DNA from: Polymorphobacter fuscus
GTDB lineage: Bacteria > Pseudomonadota > Alphaproteobacteria > Sphingomonadales > Sphingomonadaceae
Direction of reading: 5' to 3'
DNA length: 64,000 nucleotides
Assembly (NCBI RefSeq): GCF_011927825.1
Contig: NZ_JAATJI010000001.1
Span: forward strand, 2,294,001 to 2,358,000
Below are positions 42,926-52,662 of this stretch, piece after piece. Position 1 is the stretch's first letter. The number at the start of each line of letters is the position of its first letter. The notes below the pieces were generated by a model. It was not told where the DNA came from. It did no database searches and saw only the letters and a list, made by a program, of their open reading frames with translations. The translations under genes and the position numbers were made by a program.

Positions 42926-43903
42926 ATGGCGCGACCGCTGCTCGTCCAGGACGAAGTGTCCGACTTCGCCGCCGCCGTCCGGGCCGGACTGGCGCAGCCG
43001 CAAAAGGTCATCCCGGCGCGATTCTTCTATGATCGGCTGGGGTCCGAACTGTTCGAAGCGATCACCGACCTGCCCGAATATTATCCGACGCGGACCGAGG
43101 TCGGGCTGCTTGCCGGCCATGCCGCCGACATCGCCGCCGCCGTCGGTCCGGGGCGCGCCGTCATCGAATTCGGCTCGGGATCTTCGGTCAAGACGCCGCT
43201 GCTGCTGCGCGCCATCGCACCGGCTACCTATGTGCCGGTCGATATCTCGGCCGAGTTTCTGGCGCTGAGCGCTGCTGCGCTGTCGGCAGATTTTCCGGGG
43301 CTGCCGGTGCTGCCGGTCGCCGCGGACTTCACCCGGCCGTTCCAGCTGCCCGCGCGTGCGGCCGCGGCCGCCAGGCTGGGCTTCTTCCCAGGCTCGACAC
43401 TCGGCAATCTGGCGCCCGGTGCCGCGGTCGACCTGCTGCGCAGTTTTGCCGCGACGTTGGGGTCGGAAAGCTGGCTACTGATCGGACTCGACCTCGCACC
43501 CGGCGCCAGCAAGTCGGCGGCGACGCTGGAAGCCGCCTATGACGATGCACAGGGCGTGACGGCGGCGTTCAATCTCAACCTGCTCCACAGGATCAATCGC
43601 GAGCTGGACGGCGATATGCCTGTCGACGCCTTCGCCCATCGTGCGGTCTGGAATGCCGGGCTTGGCCGGATCGAGATGCATCTGGTTGCGACGCGCGACC
43701 TGGCGTTCGAAGCGGCAGGCGAACGATTCGCCATGACGGCAGGCGCGCATATCCATACCGAAAACAGCTACAAATGGACGGCGGACGAAGCGCGACTGCT
43801 TGCGCGTGCCTCGGGCTGGACACCCGATCAGTTGTGGACCGACGCGGATGGGCTGTTCAGCCTCCACCTCTGGCGGCGCGACGACGGGGCGATGCAGCCC
43901 TGA
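42926..43903 (+). CDS. egtD: L-histidine N-alpha-methyltransferase EgtD
   Basis: A 325-residue SAM-dependent enzyme that trimethylates histidine to hercynine, the first step of ergothioneine synthesis. Recognised by IPARFFYDRLGSELFEAITDLPEYYPTRTE, the SAM motif VIEFGSGSSVKT, and LGFFPGSTLGNL. It is fused to no other domain. With egtB it forms a minimal pathway; the C-S lyase EgtE and EgtA/EgtC are not adjacent and may lie elsewhere. Confidence 0.95.
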   Translation: MARPLLVQDEVSDFAAAVRAGLAQPQKVIPARFFYDRLGSELFEAITDLPEYYPTRTEVGLLAGHAADIAAAVGPGRAVIEFGSGSSVKTPLLLRAIAPATYVPVDISAEFLALSAAALSADFPGLPVLPVAADFTRPFQLPARAAAAARLGFFPGSTLGNLAPGAAVDLLRSFAATLGSESWLLIGLDLAPGASKSAATLEAAYDDAQGVTAAFNLNLLHRINRELDGDMPVDAFAHRAVWNAGLGRIEMHLVATRDLAFEAAGERFAMTAGAHIHTENSYKWTADEARLLARASGWTPDQLWTDADGLFSLHLWRRDDGAMQP

Positions 43904-43906
43904 CCG

Positions 43907-44647
43907 TCAAAAGGCGAACGACGCCCGCAGCAGGGCGCGCGTCCCGAAATCCCGGGCGCCGCCGGTGACCGTGGCGGCATCGATGCTGGTCGTCGTGACA
44001 CTGGCACCCAGCGTGACCGGCCCCAGCACATAATCGGCGTCGAGCCGCAGGTCGGTATAGTCGCCGCCCGGCCGCAACCGCGCTGCCCGGCCGCTGCCAT
44101 CGTCGGTGCCGAGCGAGCGTCCGCCGCCGGCGCGCAGCGTCAGCGGCGTTCCGGGAACGCCGACCGTCGCGGTCGCGCCGAAATAGACATTGCTGCCGCC
44201 GATCGCGCCTTGCGGCGGTGCCCAACTGGCCAGCGCGCCCAGTTGGGCAGGTCCGATGCCGATCGCGGCACCGCTGCGCAACTGGCCATAGCTCTGGCCG
44301 CCACGACCACCTGCAAAGACCAGGCCCTGGGCATCGGCCCATAGCGTCCATGGCCCGGTCTGCGCCGTATAGCGCAGCGCCGCCTCGCCGAGCAGGTCGG
44401 CACTGCCGTGGCGGGCACTGCCGCGGAGCGTCGCGGCGCCGGCTTCCAACGACACGCCGCCGCTGAGCGGCAACGACGCCCAGGCCTCGAGCGCCGGTTT
44501 GCCGTCGCTCCAGCCAAGGCCGCGCCGCCGCAGGTCGGTTGTCGCTTCGACGCCGAAGCTGGCGGCAGCAGCTGGCGCTGCGGCAGCCAGCAGCAGCACC
44601 GCGGCGGCGCTGGTGGCGAACCTTGGAGCGGTCAAGGCGGCGATCAA
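43907..44647 (-). CDS. TorF-like putative outer membrane beta-barrel
   Basis: A 246-residue exported protein with a signal peptide (1-29, ending AAAA) and alternating hydrophobic strands that end in the OM-type terminal SFAF. The start of the mature part, FGVEATTDLRRRGLGWSDGKPALEAWASLPL, has the pattern of the TorF/gcw_chp putative porin family. It could form a small pore. It overlaps the upstream small secreted gene by 4 bp. The family call is by pattern and moderately sure. Confidence 0.7.
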   Translation of the reverse strand: MIAALTAPRFATSAAAVLLLAAAAPAAAASFGVEATTDLRRRGLGWSDGKPALEAWASLPLSGGVSLEAGAATLRGSARHGSADLLGEAALRYTAQTGPWTLWADAQGLVFAGGRGGQSYGQLRSGAAIGIGPAQLGALASWAPPQGAIGGSNVYFGATATVGVPGTPLTLRAGGGRSLGTDDGSGRAARLRPGGDYTDLRLDADYVLGPVTLGASVTTTSIDAATVTGGARDFGTRALLRASFAF

Positions 44648-45087
44648 CGGCCGGCTGGGGGTGCCAGCGTGTCGATCTCGGTCCGCAGTTCCTGCTGGTC
44701 CCGTTCCGCCACCGCGACAAGGTGCGCGCGGATCGCCGGCGTCTGGGCGGCGATCTCCTTGTCGATGCTGCCGCGGCTGGTGGCACAGGCGCCGTGGCGG
44801 CTGCCCTTCAGCGTCTTCACGGCGGCCATTTCACGGGTGCCGGTCTGGTTGACGCCCGACGTTTCCAGACGCCGTTCGACCGCGATATCGGCGGTCCACA
44901 GGCAGCGCGCGGTGCTCATCCGGGTGCCCATCGACGTGCCGATCTGGCGGGTGGAGACGACCGGACGGGCTTCATAAATCGCCGTTGCCTGGCCACGGCC
45001 GTGATCTACAGGAACGCTGTGCGTCCATTGTGCGGGGGTCGCTTGTGCGATCGCAGCCGCGGCTGCGAGAGTGGTAATGAAAAACAT
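44644..45087 (-). CDS. Small secreted protein of unknown function
   Basis: A 147-residue protein with a short signal-like N terminus (FFITTLAAAAAIA) and two cysteines (ARCLW and GACAT) that might form a disulfide. I do not recognise the family. The start follows AAGGAGG at ideal spacing. It is coupled by ATGA to the TorF-like gene and the upstream leader has a 7-bp hairpin (45124-45143). Confidence 0.65.
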   Translation of the reverse strand: MFFITTLAAAAAIAQATPAQWTHSVPVDHGRGQATAIYEARPVVSTRQIGTSMGTRMSTARCLWTADIAVERRLETSGVNQTGTREMAAVKTLKGSRHGACATSRGSIDKEIAAQTPAIRAHLVAVAERDQQELRTEIDTLAPPAGR

Positions 45088-45358
45088 GAAATCCTCCTTG
45101 GCGATGATGAATCGATCGGGCGCTGCTCGCGGCATTGCGAGCAAAACAGGGAATGCACCTCGATGCGGTCCGACATCACGATCGATGAACGATCGCCAGA
45201 GGGGCCCGGGCCCGCAGATGACCATTTAGTAATGTTGATCGCGATTACAACCCTGCCAAAAGTCCTCACTGGCGCGGCGCGACGCCCGGCACGGTTGACT
45301 GGCCTGCGCCATCGTTGCAAGCACGCCCGACAAAGACCAAGTTTGGGAAGTGACGCAT
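45088..45358. promoter_or_regulatory. Divergent intergenic region, secreted protein / etfB
   Basis: This 271-bp gap holds the promoters of the small secreted protein and of etfBA. TGCTCGC and GCGAGCA form a 7-bp stem around six bases at 45124-45143, in the leader of the secreted gene. A TTGACT at 45295 has no matching -10. No ORF or RNA gene is evident in the rest. Confidence 0.4.
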
Positions 45359-46108
45359 ATGAAGGTCCTCGTGCCCGTCAAGCGGGTCGTCGATTACAAC
45401 GTGAAGGTCCGGGTCAAGTCGGACCAGACCGGCGTTGAACTCGCCAACGTCAAGATGAGCATGAATCCCTTCGACGAAATCGCTGTCGAGGAAGCCATTC
45501 GCCTGAAGGAAAAGGGCGTCGCCACCGAGATCGTCGTCGTGTCGATCGGCGTGACGCAGTCGACCGAAACGCTGCGCACCGCGCTGGCGATGGGCGCCGA
45601 TCGCGGCATCCTCGTCACCACCGATGTGACGACCGAATCGCTCGCCGTTGCCAAGATCCTCGCCGCCATCGCCAAGGAAGAGGCCCCCGGCCTGATCATC
45701 CTGGGCAAGCAGGCGATCGACGACGACGCCAACCAGACCGGGCAGATGCTCGCCGGGCTGCTCGGCTGGCCGCAGGGGACGTTCGCGTCGAAGGTCAGCG
45801 TCGATGGCGAGACGGTGCATGTTGCCCGCGAAGTTGATGGCGGTGCCGAGACCGTGGCGCTGAAGCTGCCGGCGGTCGTCACCACCGACCTTCGCCTCAA
45901 CGAGCCGCGCTATGCCTCGCTGCCCAACATCATGAAGGCCAAGTCGAAGAAGATCGATACCAAGAGCCCCGCCGACTACGGCGTCGACCCGACACCGCGG
46001 CTGACCATTCTCAAGGTCGTCGAGCCCGGCAAGCGCCAGGCCGGTATCAAGGTCAAGTCGGTCGATGAACTCGTCGAAAAGCTGAAGACCATCGGAGCCG
46101 TGCAATGA
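45359..46108 (+). CDS. etfB: Electron transfer flavoprotein subunit beta
   Basis: A 249-residue subunit of the ETF that takes electrons from acyl-CoA dehydrogenases. The N terminus [18 protein letters not shown] and the AMP-binding [19 protein letters not shown], plus the recognition loop [26 protein letters not shown], are typical. The ATG at 45359 follows GGAAG; the GTG nine bases upstream is less likely. Forms an operon with etfA. Confidence 0.96.
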   Translation: MKVLVPVKRVVDYNVKVRVKSDQTGVELANVKMSMNPFDEIAVEEAIRLKEKGVATEIVVVSIGVTQSTETLRTALAMGADRGILVTTDVTTESLAVAKILAAIAKEEAPGLIILGKQAIDDDANQTGQMLAGLLGWPQGTFASKVSVDGETVHVAREVDGGAETVALKLPAVVTTDLRLNEPRYASLPNIMKAKSKKIDTKSPADYGVDPTPRLTILKVVEPGKRQAGIKVKSVDELVEKLKTIGAVQ

Positions 46109-47037
46109 GCGTTCTCGTCCTCGCCGAACATGACAATGCCGTCCTGAAGGACGCGACGCTGGCGACGGTCACCGCTGCCGTGGCCTTGGGCGGCGATGTC
46201 CACATCCTCGTCGCCGGCAAGGGTGCGCAGGCGGTTGCCGACGCGGCGGCGCAGGTTGCCGGCGTGTCGAAGGTGCTGCTCGCGGATGACGCCGTCTATG
46301 GCGACGCGCTGGCCGAGAACCTCGCGCCGCTGATCGTCACGCTGATGGCGGGCTATGATGCGTTCGTGGCGCCGGCGACGACGCGCGGCAAGAACATCGC
46401 GCCGCGCGTGGCGGCGGCGCTCGACGTTGCGCAGATTTCGGAAATCCTGTCGGTCGAAGGGCCGGACACGTTCACCCGGCCGATCTACGCCGGCAACGCC
46501 ATCGCGACGGTCAAATCGTCCGACGCCAAGAAGGTCATCACCGTCCGCGGCACCGCCTTCGCCAAGGCCGCGACCACCGGCGGCACCGCCAGCGTCGAAG
46601 CAGTGGCGGCGCAGGCCGATTCGGGGCTTTCGACCTTCGAAGGTGCCGAGCTGACCAAGTCGGCACGGCCGGAGCTGACCGCTGCCAAGATCATCGTTTC
46701 GGGCGGCCGGGCGCTGGGATCGAGCGAGAAGTTCCACGAGTTCATCGATCCGCTTGCGGACAAGCTGGGTGCGGCTGTCGGTGCCTCGCGTGCTGCCGTC
46801 GATGCAGGCTATGCGCCGAACGATTATCAGGTCGGCCAGACCGGCAAGATCGTGGCGCCGGAACTGTATGTCGCGATCGGCATTTCGGGTGCCATCCAGC
46901 ATCTGGCCGGCATGAAGGACAGCAAGATCATCGTCGCGATCAACAAGGACGAGGAAGCGCCGATTTTCCAGGTGGCCGATGTCGGCCTCGTCGGCGACCT
47001 GTTCACGATTCTGCCCGAACTGACCAGCAAGCTGTAG
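46105..47037 (+). CDS. etfA: Electron transfer flavoprotein subunit alpha
   Basis: A 310-residue subunit that binds FAD. The C-terminal FAD domain is shown by [38 protein letters not shown] and [33 protein letters not shown]. It overlaps etfB by ATGA. Electrons go on to ETF:quinone oxidoreductase, not in this window. Confidence 0.97.
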   Translation: MSVLVLAEHDNAVLKDATLATVTAAVALGGDVHILVAGKGAQAVADAAAQVAGVSKVLLADDAVYGDALAENLAPLIVTLMAGYDAFVAPATTRGKNIAPRVAAALDVAQISEILSVEGPDTFTRPIYAGNAIATVKSSDAKKVITVRGTAFAKAATTGGTASVEAVAAQADSGLSTFEGAELTKSARPELTAAKIIVSGGRALGSSEKFHEFIDPLADKLGAAVGASRAAVDAGYAPNDYQVGQTGKIVAPELYVAIGISGAIQHLAGMKDSKIIVAINKDEEAPIFQVADVGLVGDLFTILPELTSKL

Positions 47038-47050
47038 GCCACAACCGGGT

Positions 47051-47069
47051 GCAGGGCCGCCGGCCCTGC
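47051..47069. terminator. Hairpin between convergent etfA and HMG-CoA lyase
   Basis: GCAGGGC and GCCCTGC pair around a five-base loop CGCCG in a 44-bp gap. No T-run follows on either side, but its position after both stops makes a bidirectional terminator or transcript end likely. Confidence 0.5.
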
Positions 47070-47081
47070 CCGCCGGAGGCG

Positions 47082-48002
47082 CTACGGCGTTACAGCCGCA
47101 AAATCCCCGGCCTCGCCGACCCGGCTCGGCAGCGGCCGGCCCATGATGCCGGCAAACCAGTGATTGGCAGCAAGCGCCGCATCGAGCGTGATGCCGGTGC
47201 GGACGCCCGATCGTTCGAACAGATAGACGAGGTCTTCTGTCCCGACATTGCCGGCGGCACCGGGCGCGAAGGGGCAGCCGCCAAGGCCACCGAGCGCCGC
47301 ATCGAAGGTGCGGCAGCCGGCCTGATACGCCGCCCAGGCGTTGCCGGGGGCCATGCCGCGGGTGTCGTGGAGGTGGAGGCGGACGGGAACAGGACCGACC
47401 GCGGCGATCACCGCGCCGACAAGGTCGCCGACCTGGGCCGGTACCGCGACGCCGATGGTGTCGGCCAGCGCGATCTCCTGCGCACCGGCATCCGCCATCC
47501 GCCGGGCAAGGTCGATGACCCGCGCCGCCGGCACCGGCCCGTCATAAGGGCAACCGAAGGCCGCCGAGATCGTGACCTGCGCGAACAGCCCGGCGCCGCG
47601 GGCCTTTTCGAGCATGGCGGTGTTGACGGTGATGCCGTCGGCGACCGTCTGGCCCTGGTTGGCGATGCCGAAGCCATCGCTGGCGACAAGCACGCAGCCG
47701 GCTTCGTCGAGCGCTCGGCCGCCGCCATCGCGGCTGGCGATAGCGCGGTCGACGCCGCGTTCGTTGAGGCAGAGGCCGATGAAGCGCACGCCCGGGGCAG
47801 CGGGCAGCGCGGCGACGATGGCCTCCGCATCGGCCATCTGCGGCACGCGGCGCGGGTTGACGAAGCTGGCGACTTCGATGCGCGTCGCGCCCATGGCGAC
47901 CAGCCGGTCGATCAGCGCCAGCTTGTCGGCGGTTTCGACAAAGCCGGCCTCGTTCTGCAGGCCGTCACGCGGCCCGACCTCGACGATCTGGACCGCATCC
48001 AT
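47082..48002 (-). CDS. Hydroxymethylglutaryl-CoA lyase
   Basis: A 306-residue TIM-barrel enzyme that cleaves HMG-CoA to acetyl-CoA and acetoacetate, the end of leucine breakdown. VEVGPRDGLQNE carries the catalytic arginine, LHLHDTRGMAPGNA the metal-binding histidines, and GGLGGCPFAPGAAGN the loop cysteine. The start at 48002 gives the family N terminus; the open frame upstream overlaps dapD and is not used. It is alone: no leucine-pathway carboxylase is near. Confidence 0.92.
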   Translation of the reverse strand: MDAVQIVEVGPRDGLQNEAGFVETADKLALIDRLVAMGATRIEVASFVNPRRVPQMADAEAIVAALPAAPGVRFIGLCLNERGVDRAIASRDGGGRALDEAGCVLVASDGFGIANQGQTVADGITVNTAMLEKARGAGLFAQVTISAAFGCPYDGPVPAARVIDLARRMADAGAQEIALADTIGVAVPAQVGDLVGAVIAAVGPVPVRLHLHDTRGMAPGNAWAAYQAGCRTFDAALGGLGGCPFAPGAAGNVGTEDLVYLFERSGVRTGITLDAALAANHWFAGIMGRPLPSRVGEAGDFAAVTP

Positions 48003-48004
48003 CG

Positions 48005-48841
48005 CTAGTCCCGCAGCAGGTCGTTGATGCCGGTCTTGCTGCGTGTCTGCGCATCGACGGTCTTGACGATCACGCCGCAATACAGCCCCGGCCCCGGCGA
48101 ACCATCGGGCAGCGGCTTGCCGGGCAGCGTGCCCGACACGACGACGGCATAGGGCGGCACCTTGCCGATATGAATCTGGCCGGTGGCGCGATCGACGATC
48201 TTGGTCGAGGCGCCGAGATAGACACCCATCGACAGCACGGCACCTTCGCCGACTTCAACGCCCTCGGCGACTTCGGCGCGTGCACCGATGAAGGCGCCAT
48301 CGCCGATGATGACGGGCCCCGCCTGCAACGGTTCGAGGACGCCGCCGATGCCGACGCCGCCCGACAGATGGACGTTCTCGCCGATCTGGGCACAGCTGCC
48401 CACCGTCGTCCAGGTATCGACCATCGTCCCCTTGCCGACGCGGGCGCCGATGTTGACGAAGCTGGGCATCAGGATGGCGCCGGGCGCGATATAGGCACCG
48501 CGGCGGACGATGGCGCCGGGAACGCTGCGAAAACCGGCCGCGGCGAAACGGCTTTCGTCCCAGCCGTCGAACTTCGACGGCACCTTGTCCCACCAGCCGC
48601 CGCCGCCGGGGCCGCCGGGGATGGCGACATTGGGGTTGAGGCGGAACGACAGCAGCACGGCCTTTTTCAGCCACTGGTGCGTCGTCCAGCCGCCGGCGCC
48701 ATCGGGCTCGGCAACGCGCAATTCACCGGCGTCCAGCCCGGCCAGCGCCGCATCGACCGCGCTGCGAATGTCGCCGCCGGTGGTCACGGACACCGTGTCA
48801 CGCGCATCCCACGCGGTGTTGATCGTCGATTCGATGCTCAT
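48005..48841 (-). CDS. dapD: 2,3,4,5-tetrahydropyridine-2,6-dicarboxylate N-succinyltransferase
   Basis: A 278-residue left-handed beta-helix acyltransferase of the succinylase branch of diaminopimelate synthesis. The N-terminal domain (about 1-100) has [10 protein letters not shown] and [12 protein letters not shown], and the hexapeptide region includes [22 protein letters not shown] and [22 protein letters not shown]. Length is normal. The start shares ATGA with the upstream HAD gene. Confidence 0.96.
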   Translation of the reverse strand: MSIESTINTAWDARDTVSVTTGGDIRSAVDAALAGLDAGELRVAEPDGAGGWTTHQWLKKAVLLSFRLNPNVAIPGGPGGGGWWDKVPSKFDGWDESRFAAAGFRSVPGAIVRRGAYIAPGAILMPSFVNIGARVGKGTMVDTWTTVGSCAQIGENVHLSGGVGIGGVLEPLQAGPVIIGDGAFIGARAEVAEGVEVGEGAVLSMGVYLGASTKIVDRATGQIHIGKVPPYAVVVSGTLPGKPLPDGSPGPGLYCGVIVKTVDAQTRSKTGINDLLRD

Positions 48842-49503
48842 TTGGTCTCCAGCGCGGCGACGACGCCGGTCAGCCAGCTGGCGACGTCGGTGATGGTGTA
48901 ATCGATGTGATCGCGGCGTTCGTCGGGCCCCTGTTCGGAGCCGTTGTCGATCCACACCGTCGTCATGCCGATGGCTTTCGCCGGGATCAGGTTTCGGGCC
49001 ATGTCCTCCACGAAGACGGCGTGTGTCGGATCGATGTCGTGCGCCGCGCACATGCCGGCATAGGCCGATGGCTGCGGCTTGGGCACATAGTCGAGCGCAT
49101 GGATGTCGTGGAGGGCGTCGAAGCTTTCCGACAGGCCCAGCCGGGCCAGCACGCGCGTTGCATAGGGCGCATCGGCGTTTGTGAAGACGAACTTGCGCCC
49201 CGGCAGCCGGGCGATCAGCGCCGCCAGCTCGGGGTGCGGCGCGACCACATCGACATCGACATCATGGACATCGGCGAGGAACTCGCGCGGGTCGACGCCG
49301 TGATGCGCCATCAGCCCCGGCAGGGTCATGCCGTGCGAATGGAAAAAGCCCTTCTGGACGCGAAAGGCCTCGTCGGCATTGATGCCGAGCCGGCGCTGGA
49401 TGAAGGCCCCCATTCGGGCGTCGATCTGGGCAAACAGCTGGGCGCTCGCCGGGTACAGCGTGTTGTCGAGATCGAAGATCCAAGCGTCGATATGGGCGAG
49501 CAT
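48838..49503 (-). CDS. HAD-family pyrimidine 5'-nucleotidase
   Basis: A 221-residue HAD hydrolase. Motif I is FDLDNTLYP, motif II the threonine in FVFTNADA, motif III the lysine in [10 protein letters not shown] and motif [11 protein letters not shown]. This is the SDT1-type pyrimidine nucleotidase pattern. It lies between a PfkB kinase (1-bp overlap, TGATG) and dapD (4-bp overlap); the HAD-dapD pairing is frequent in alphaproteobacteria. Confidence 0.88.
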   Translation of the reverse strand: MLAHIDAWIFDLDNTLYPASAQLFAQIDARMGAFIQRRLGINADEAFRVQKGFFHSHGMTLPGLMAHHGVDPREFLADVHDVDVDVVAPHPELAALIARLPGRKFVFTNADAPYATRVLARLGLSESFDALHDIHALDYVPKPQPSAYAGMCAAHDIDPTHAVFVEDMARNLIPAKAIGMTTVWIDNGSEQGPDERRDHIDYTITDVASWLTGVVAALETK

Positions 49504-50489
49504 CAGCCGAGGCGGGCCTTCACGATCGCCTTCAGATCGGCTTCGGGCCGGGCGCCATAGTGGCTGATGACTTCGGCGGCGGCGATGCAGCCGACACGTG
49601 CGCAATCGGGCAGCGAGCGGCCTTCCACCATCGCCGCCATGAAGCCGCCGGCGAACAGGTCCCCGGCGCCGGTGGTGTCGAGCACGCGCGTCGCCGGTTC
49701 GGCGGGCACGACATGGTGGCGACCATCGGCGATGACCACGGCGCCGGCGCCGGAGCGGGTGACGACGGTGGTGCAGCTGTGCTTGGCCAGCTCGGACATC
49801 GCGGTGTCGAGGTCGGTCTGGTAAAGCGCGCAGACCTCGTGCTCATTGCCGAACACCAGGTCGACATGGCTTTCGAGCAGCGCCTTGAAATCGGCGCGGT
49901 GGCCTTCGACGCAGAACACGTCCGACAGCGTCAGCGCCACCTTGCGGTTGTTGGCGCGGGCGATGGAAATGGCCTTGCGCATCGCGGCGCGGGGGGCAAC
50001 CGGGTCCCACAGATAGCCTTCGAGATAAAGAATGTCCGACGCCGCGACCATGTCGGCGTCGATATCGGCTTCGGACAATTCCTGGCAGGCACCGAGGAAG
50101 GTGTTCATGGTGCGGTCGCCATCGGGGGTGACGACGATCAGGCAGCGGCCGGTGGGGGCGCCGGCGGTCGACGCCGGGGTGGTGAAATCGACGCCGGCGG
50201 CGCGAATGTCATGGGCGAAGACGCGGCCGAGCTGGTCATCGGCGACACGGCCGACGAACACCGTGCGGGCGCCCAGCGTGGCCATGCCGGCCAGCGTGTT
50301 GGCCGCCGAACCGCCGCTGATCTCGCGCCCCGGCCCCATGGCGGCATACAGGGTTTCGGCCTCGTCCGCGCCGATCAGTCGCATCACGCCCTTGGGGATG
50401 CCCTGGCCTTCGAGGAAAGCCGGTTCGGCAGCGGTGATGACATCGACAAGGGCGTTGCCGATGGCAAGAACGTGGTGGCGTGCGGACAT
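49503..50489 (-). CDS. PfkB family kinase, adenosine kinase-like
   Basis: A 328-residue ribokinase-fold kinase. The N-terminal IGNALVDVI and GGSAANTLAGMATLG bind the sugar; the C-terminal signature DTTGAGDLFAGGFMAAM contains the catalytic aspartate and anion hole. Adenosine kinase is the best guess and others such as ribokinase or fructokinase are not excluded. It is the first gene of a minus-strand unit kinase-HAD-dapD and faces the lipoprotein operon across 124 bp. Confidence 0.88.
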   Translation of the reverse strand: MSARHHVLAIGNALVDVITAAEPAFLEGQGIPKGVMRLIGADEAETLYAAMGPGREISGGSAANTLAGMATLGARTVFVGRVADDQLGRVFAHDIRAAGVDFTTPASTAGAPTGRCLIVVTPDGDRTMNTFLGACQELSEADIDADMVAASDILYLEGYLWDPVAPRAAMRKAISIARANNRKVALTLSDVFCVEGHRADFKALLESHVDLVFGNEHEVCALYQTDLDTAMSELAKHSCTTVVTRSGAGAVVIADGRHHVVPAEPATRVLDTTGAGDLFAGGFMAAMVEGRSLPDCARVGCIAAAEVISHYGARPEADLKAIVKARLG

Positions 50490-50613
50490 GATCGGGAACA
50501 GGCCTTGGCATTGTGACGGAATGGACGGTCCCTAACGGAAGCCGGCGGCGGCGTCATCCCTGCTTGTCACGGCGGCCGCAACGCCTAGAGTTGGCGGCTG
50601 TAGGGAGAGAGTG

Positions 50614-50964
50614 ATGAAGGTTGTTTGGCAACTGCTGCCGGCACTGGTGCTGGCGGGTTGCGCCGCGACTCCGGCGCCCGTTGTGGCGCCGCCGCCGCCG
50701 GCCCCGCCACCGCCGGGCCTGCAGCGGCTGATCGGGCAGGATGCAGCGGCGGTGACACGGCTGCTCGGACCGGCATCGCTCGATCGCACCGAGGGCCCCG
50801 CCCGGCAGCTGCAGTTCGTGCGACCGGTCTGCGTTCTCGACGTCTATCTCTATCCGGCGACGCCCGGCGGCGTGCCGCATGTGCGCACCGCGGCGGCGCG
50901 CAAGCCCGACGGCAGCCGGATCGATCCCGGCGCCTGCCTGTCGCTGATCGTGCCGGGCAGATGA
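50614..50964 (+). CDS. Small BamE-like lipoprotein, unknown
   Basis: A 116-residue lipoprotein with signal ending VLAGC (C16) followed by a Pro-rich linker. The core LIGQDAAAVTRLLGPASLDRTEGPARQLQFVRPVCVLDVYLYP has the spacing of a BamE/SmpA-like fold, with two further cysteines. I do not recognise a named family. The ATG at 50614 (ATG after GTG) has GGGAGAGAG upstream. It is the first of a chain of coupled genes. Confidence 0.7.
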   Translation: MKVVWQLLPALVLAGCAATPAPVVAPPPPAPPPPGLQRLIGQDAAAVTRLLGPASLDRTEGPARQLQFVRPVCVLDVYLYPATPGGVPHVRTAAARKPDGSRIDPGACLSLIVPGR

Positions 50965-51380
50965 GTCCCGACCGGCTGTTCGAACTGTTCAGCAGCTTCG
51001 TGCTGCTCGGCTGGCTGGCGCTGGTGGCGGCACCGCTGCGGCGCGGGCTGGCAGTCGGTATCGCGCGCTGGGTCGTGGCGATCCTGTGCGGCGCCTATCT
51101 CGCCCTGCTGGTGGCGGGACTGGCCGGGCCTGGCCTGCCGGCGGGCGCGGGGTTCGATACGCTGGCCGGGGTGCGGCTGCTGCTGTCGACACCCGAGGCG
51201 CTGCTCGCCGGCTGGGTCCATTATCTGGCGTTCGACCTGTTTGTCGGATCGTGGCAGGTCGCCGACGCGCCGACGGCGCGGGTGCCGCACTGGCTGCTCA
51301 TTCCCTGCCTAGCGCTGACCTTCCTGGCGGGGCCGGTGGGTTTGCTGCTCTATCTGGTCATCAAGGCGGCACGGCGATGA
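50961..51380 (+). CDS. ABA4-like membrane protein (DUF4281)
   Basis: A 139-residue membrane protein with four hydrophobic helices. It matches the ABA4-like/DUF4281 pattern, seen in GWVHYLAFDLFVGSWQVADAP and the C-terminal LLYLVIKAARR. ABA4 acts in plant carotenoid metabolism; in bacteria the role is unknown. ATGA overlaps join it to both neighbours. Confidence 0.8.
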   Translation: MSPDRLFELFSSFVLLGWLALVAAPLRRGLAVGIARWVVAILCGAYLALLVAGLAGPGLPAGAGFDTLAGVRLLLSTPEALLAGWVHYLAFDLFVGSWQVADAPTARVPHWLLIPCLALTFLAGPVGLLLYLVIKAARR

Positions 51381-51598
51381 CAAAACCGCAGCGCGAACCC
51401 ATATCGGCGGCGATGACCGTGGTTTCGCCGTGCACCAACGTCTGCCGCATCGACCGCCGCAGCGGCTGGTGCGAAGGCTGTCGGCGCACCGTCGACGAGA
51501 TCACGCGCTGGCCGCGCGCGGATGACGCCGAGCGGCAGGCGATCCTCGACCAATTGCCGACGCGGGTCATCCGCAAGCGGCTGGGAGTAAGCTGGTGA
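51377..51598 (+). CDS. DUF1289 family protein
   Basis: A 73-residue protein with SPCTNVCRIDRRSGWCEGCRRTVDEITRW, the conserved cysteine-rich motif of DUF1289, which probably binds zinc or an iron-sulfur cluster. The remainder is a basic helix. Function is unknown. It overlaps the upstream and downstream genes by 4 bp each (ATGA, GTGA). Confidence 0.85.
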   Translation: MTKPQREPISAAMTVVSPCTNVCRIDRRSGWCEGCRRTVDEITRWPRADDAERQAILDQLPTRVIRKRLGVSW

Positions 51599-52605
51599 TT
51601 CTGTCCGTCCTCGACCAGACGCCGATCGCTGCGGGCACCACCCCGGCGGCGGCGCTGGCCAATTCGATCGACCTGGCGCGCCATTGCGAGGCGCTGGGCT
51701 ACCACCGCTATTGGCTGGCGGAACATCATGCCTCCCCCGCGCTGGCGGGCAGTGCGCCCGAGATCCTGATCGCCGCGGTGGCGGCCGCGACGCATCGGAT
51801 GCGGATCGGTTCGGGCGGTGTCATGCTGCCGCATTATTCGCCCCTGAAGGTCGCCGAAACCTTCAGCCTGCTTGCCGGGCTCCATCCGGGGCGGATCGAC
51901 CTGGGGCTGGGCCGGGCACCGGGCAGCGACCAGCGCACGGCGGTGGCGTTGCAGCGCGACCGGCGCCAGCAGGCACCGCATGATTTCCCCAACCAGCTGG
52001 CCGAACTGATCGGCTATCTGGAAAACAGCCTGCCCGCCGACCATCCCTTTGCCGCCTATGCAGCGACGTTGCCGGGCCTGCCGCACGCCCCCGAACCCTG
52101 GGTGCTCGGCTCATCGTCCGACAGCGCCGCCTTTGCCGGCGACCTGGGCCTGCCCTATTGCTTTGCCGATTTCATCTATGCCCGGCAGGGCGACATCGCT
52201 GCGGCCTATCGCCAGCAGTTCGTGGCGCGGCATGCGGGCGACGTGCCGCACGTCGCCATCGCCCTGTGGACGGTGGTGGCGGATACCGATGCCGAGGCGC
52301 AGCGGCTGGCGGCGCCGGCGCGGATGATGTTCGCGCATCTGCTGACCGGCCGGTCGATCGCGGTGCCCGACGTCGAAACGGCGCTGGCGTGGCTGGCGGA
52401 CCGGCCCGAGCTCGACCGGGCGCGCGCCGGGCGCCGGGTGGTGGCAGGGTCGCCGGAAACGGTGCGCGCCGGAATTCGCACGGCAGCCGCCGAATATGGC
52501 GCCGACGAAGTGCTGCTGGTCAACATCCTCCACGACCATGACGCGCGCAAGCGCAGCTACGCGCTCGCCATGCAGGCAATGACCGGGCTCGCCGTTGCCG
52601 CTTGA
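51595..52605 (+). CDS. LLM class flavin-dependent monooxygenase
   Basis: A 336-residue bacterial luciferase-like (F420/FMN) oxidoreductase. Family features are YHRYWLAEHHASPALAGSAPEIL, RMRIGSGGVMLPHYSPLKVAE and PGRIDLGLGRAPGSD. The members of this type use FMNH2 to oxidise diverse substrates. Substrate unknown. The start is GTG overlapping the DUF1289 stop. A 57-bp gap follows before the Alg14-like gene. Confidence 0.9.
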   Translation: MILSVLDQTPIAAGTTPAAALANSIDLARHCEALGYHRYWLAEHHASPALAGSAPEILIAAVAAATHRMRIGSGGVMLPHYSPLKVAETFSLLAGLHPGRIDLGLGRAPGSDQRTAVALQRDRRQQAPHDFPNQLAELIGYLENSLPADHPFAAYAATLPGLPHAPEPWVLGSSSDSAAFAGDLGLPYCFADFIYARQGDIAAAYRQQFVARHAGDVPHVAIALWTVVADTDAEAQRLAAPARMMFAHLLTGRSIAVPDVETALAWLADRPELDRARAGRRVVAGSPETVRAGIRTAAAEYGADEVLLVNILHDHDARKRSYALAMQAMTGLAVAA

Positions 52606-52662
52606 CAGGCGGGCCGCACCTCCGCTGTAGCATTGCTGCATTGCAACGAAAACAGGTGCGGC

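Noticed and set aside
45295..45323. TTGACT as a -35 box for etfB
   Set aside because: At 17 bases downstream the sequence is CAAGCA, not a credible -10.
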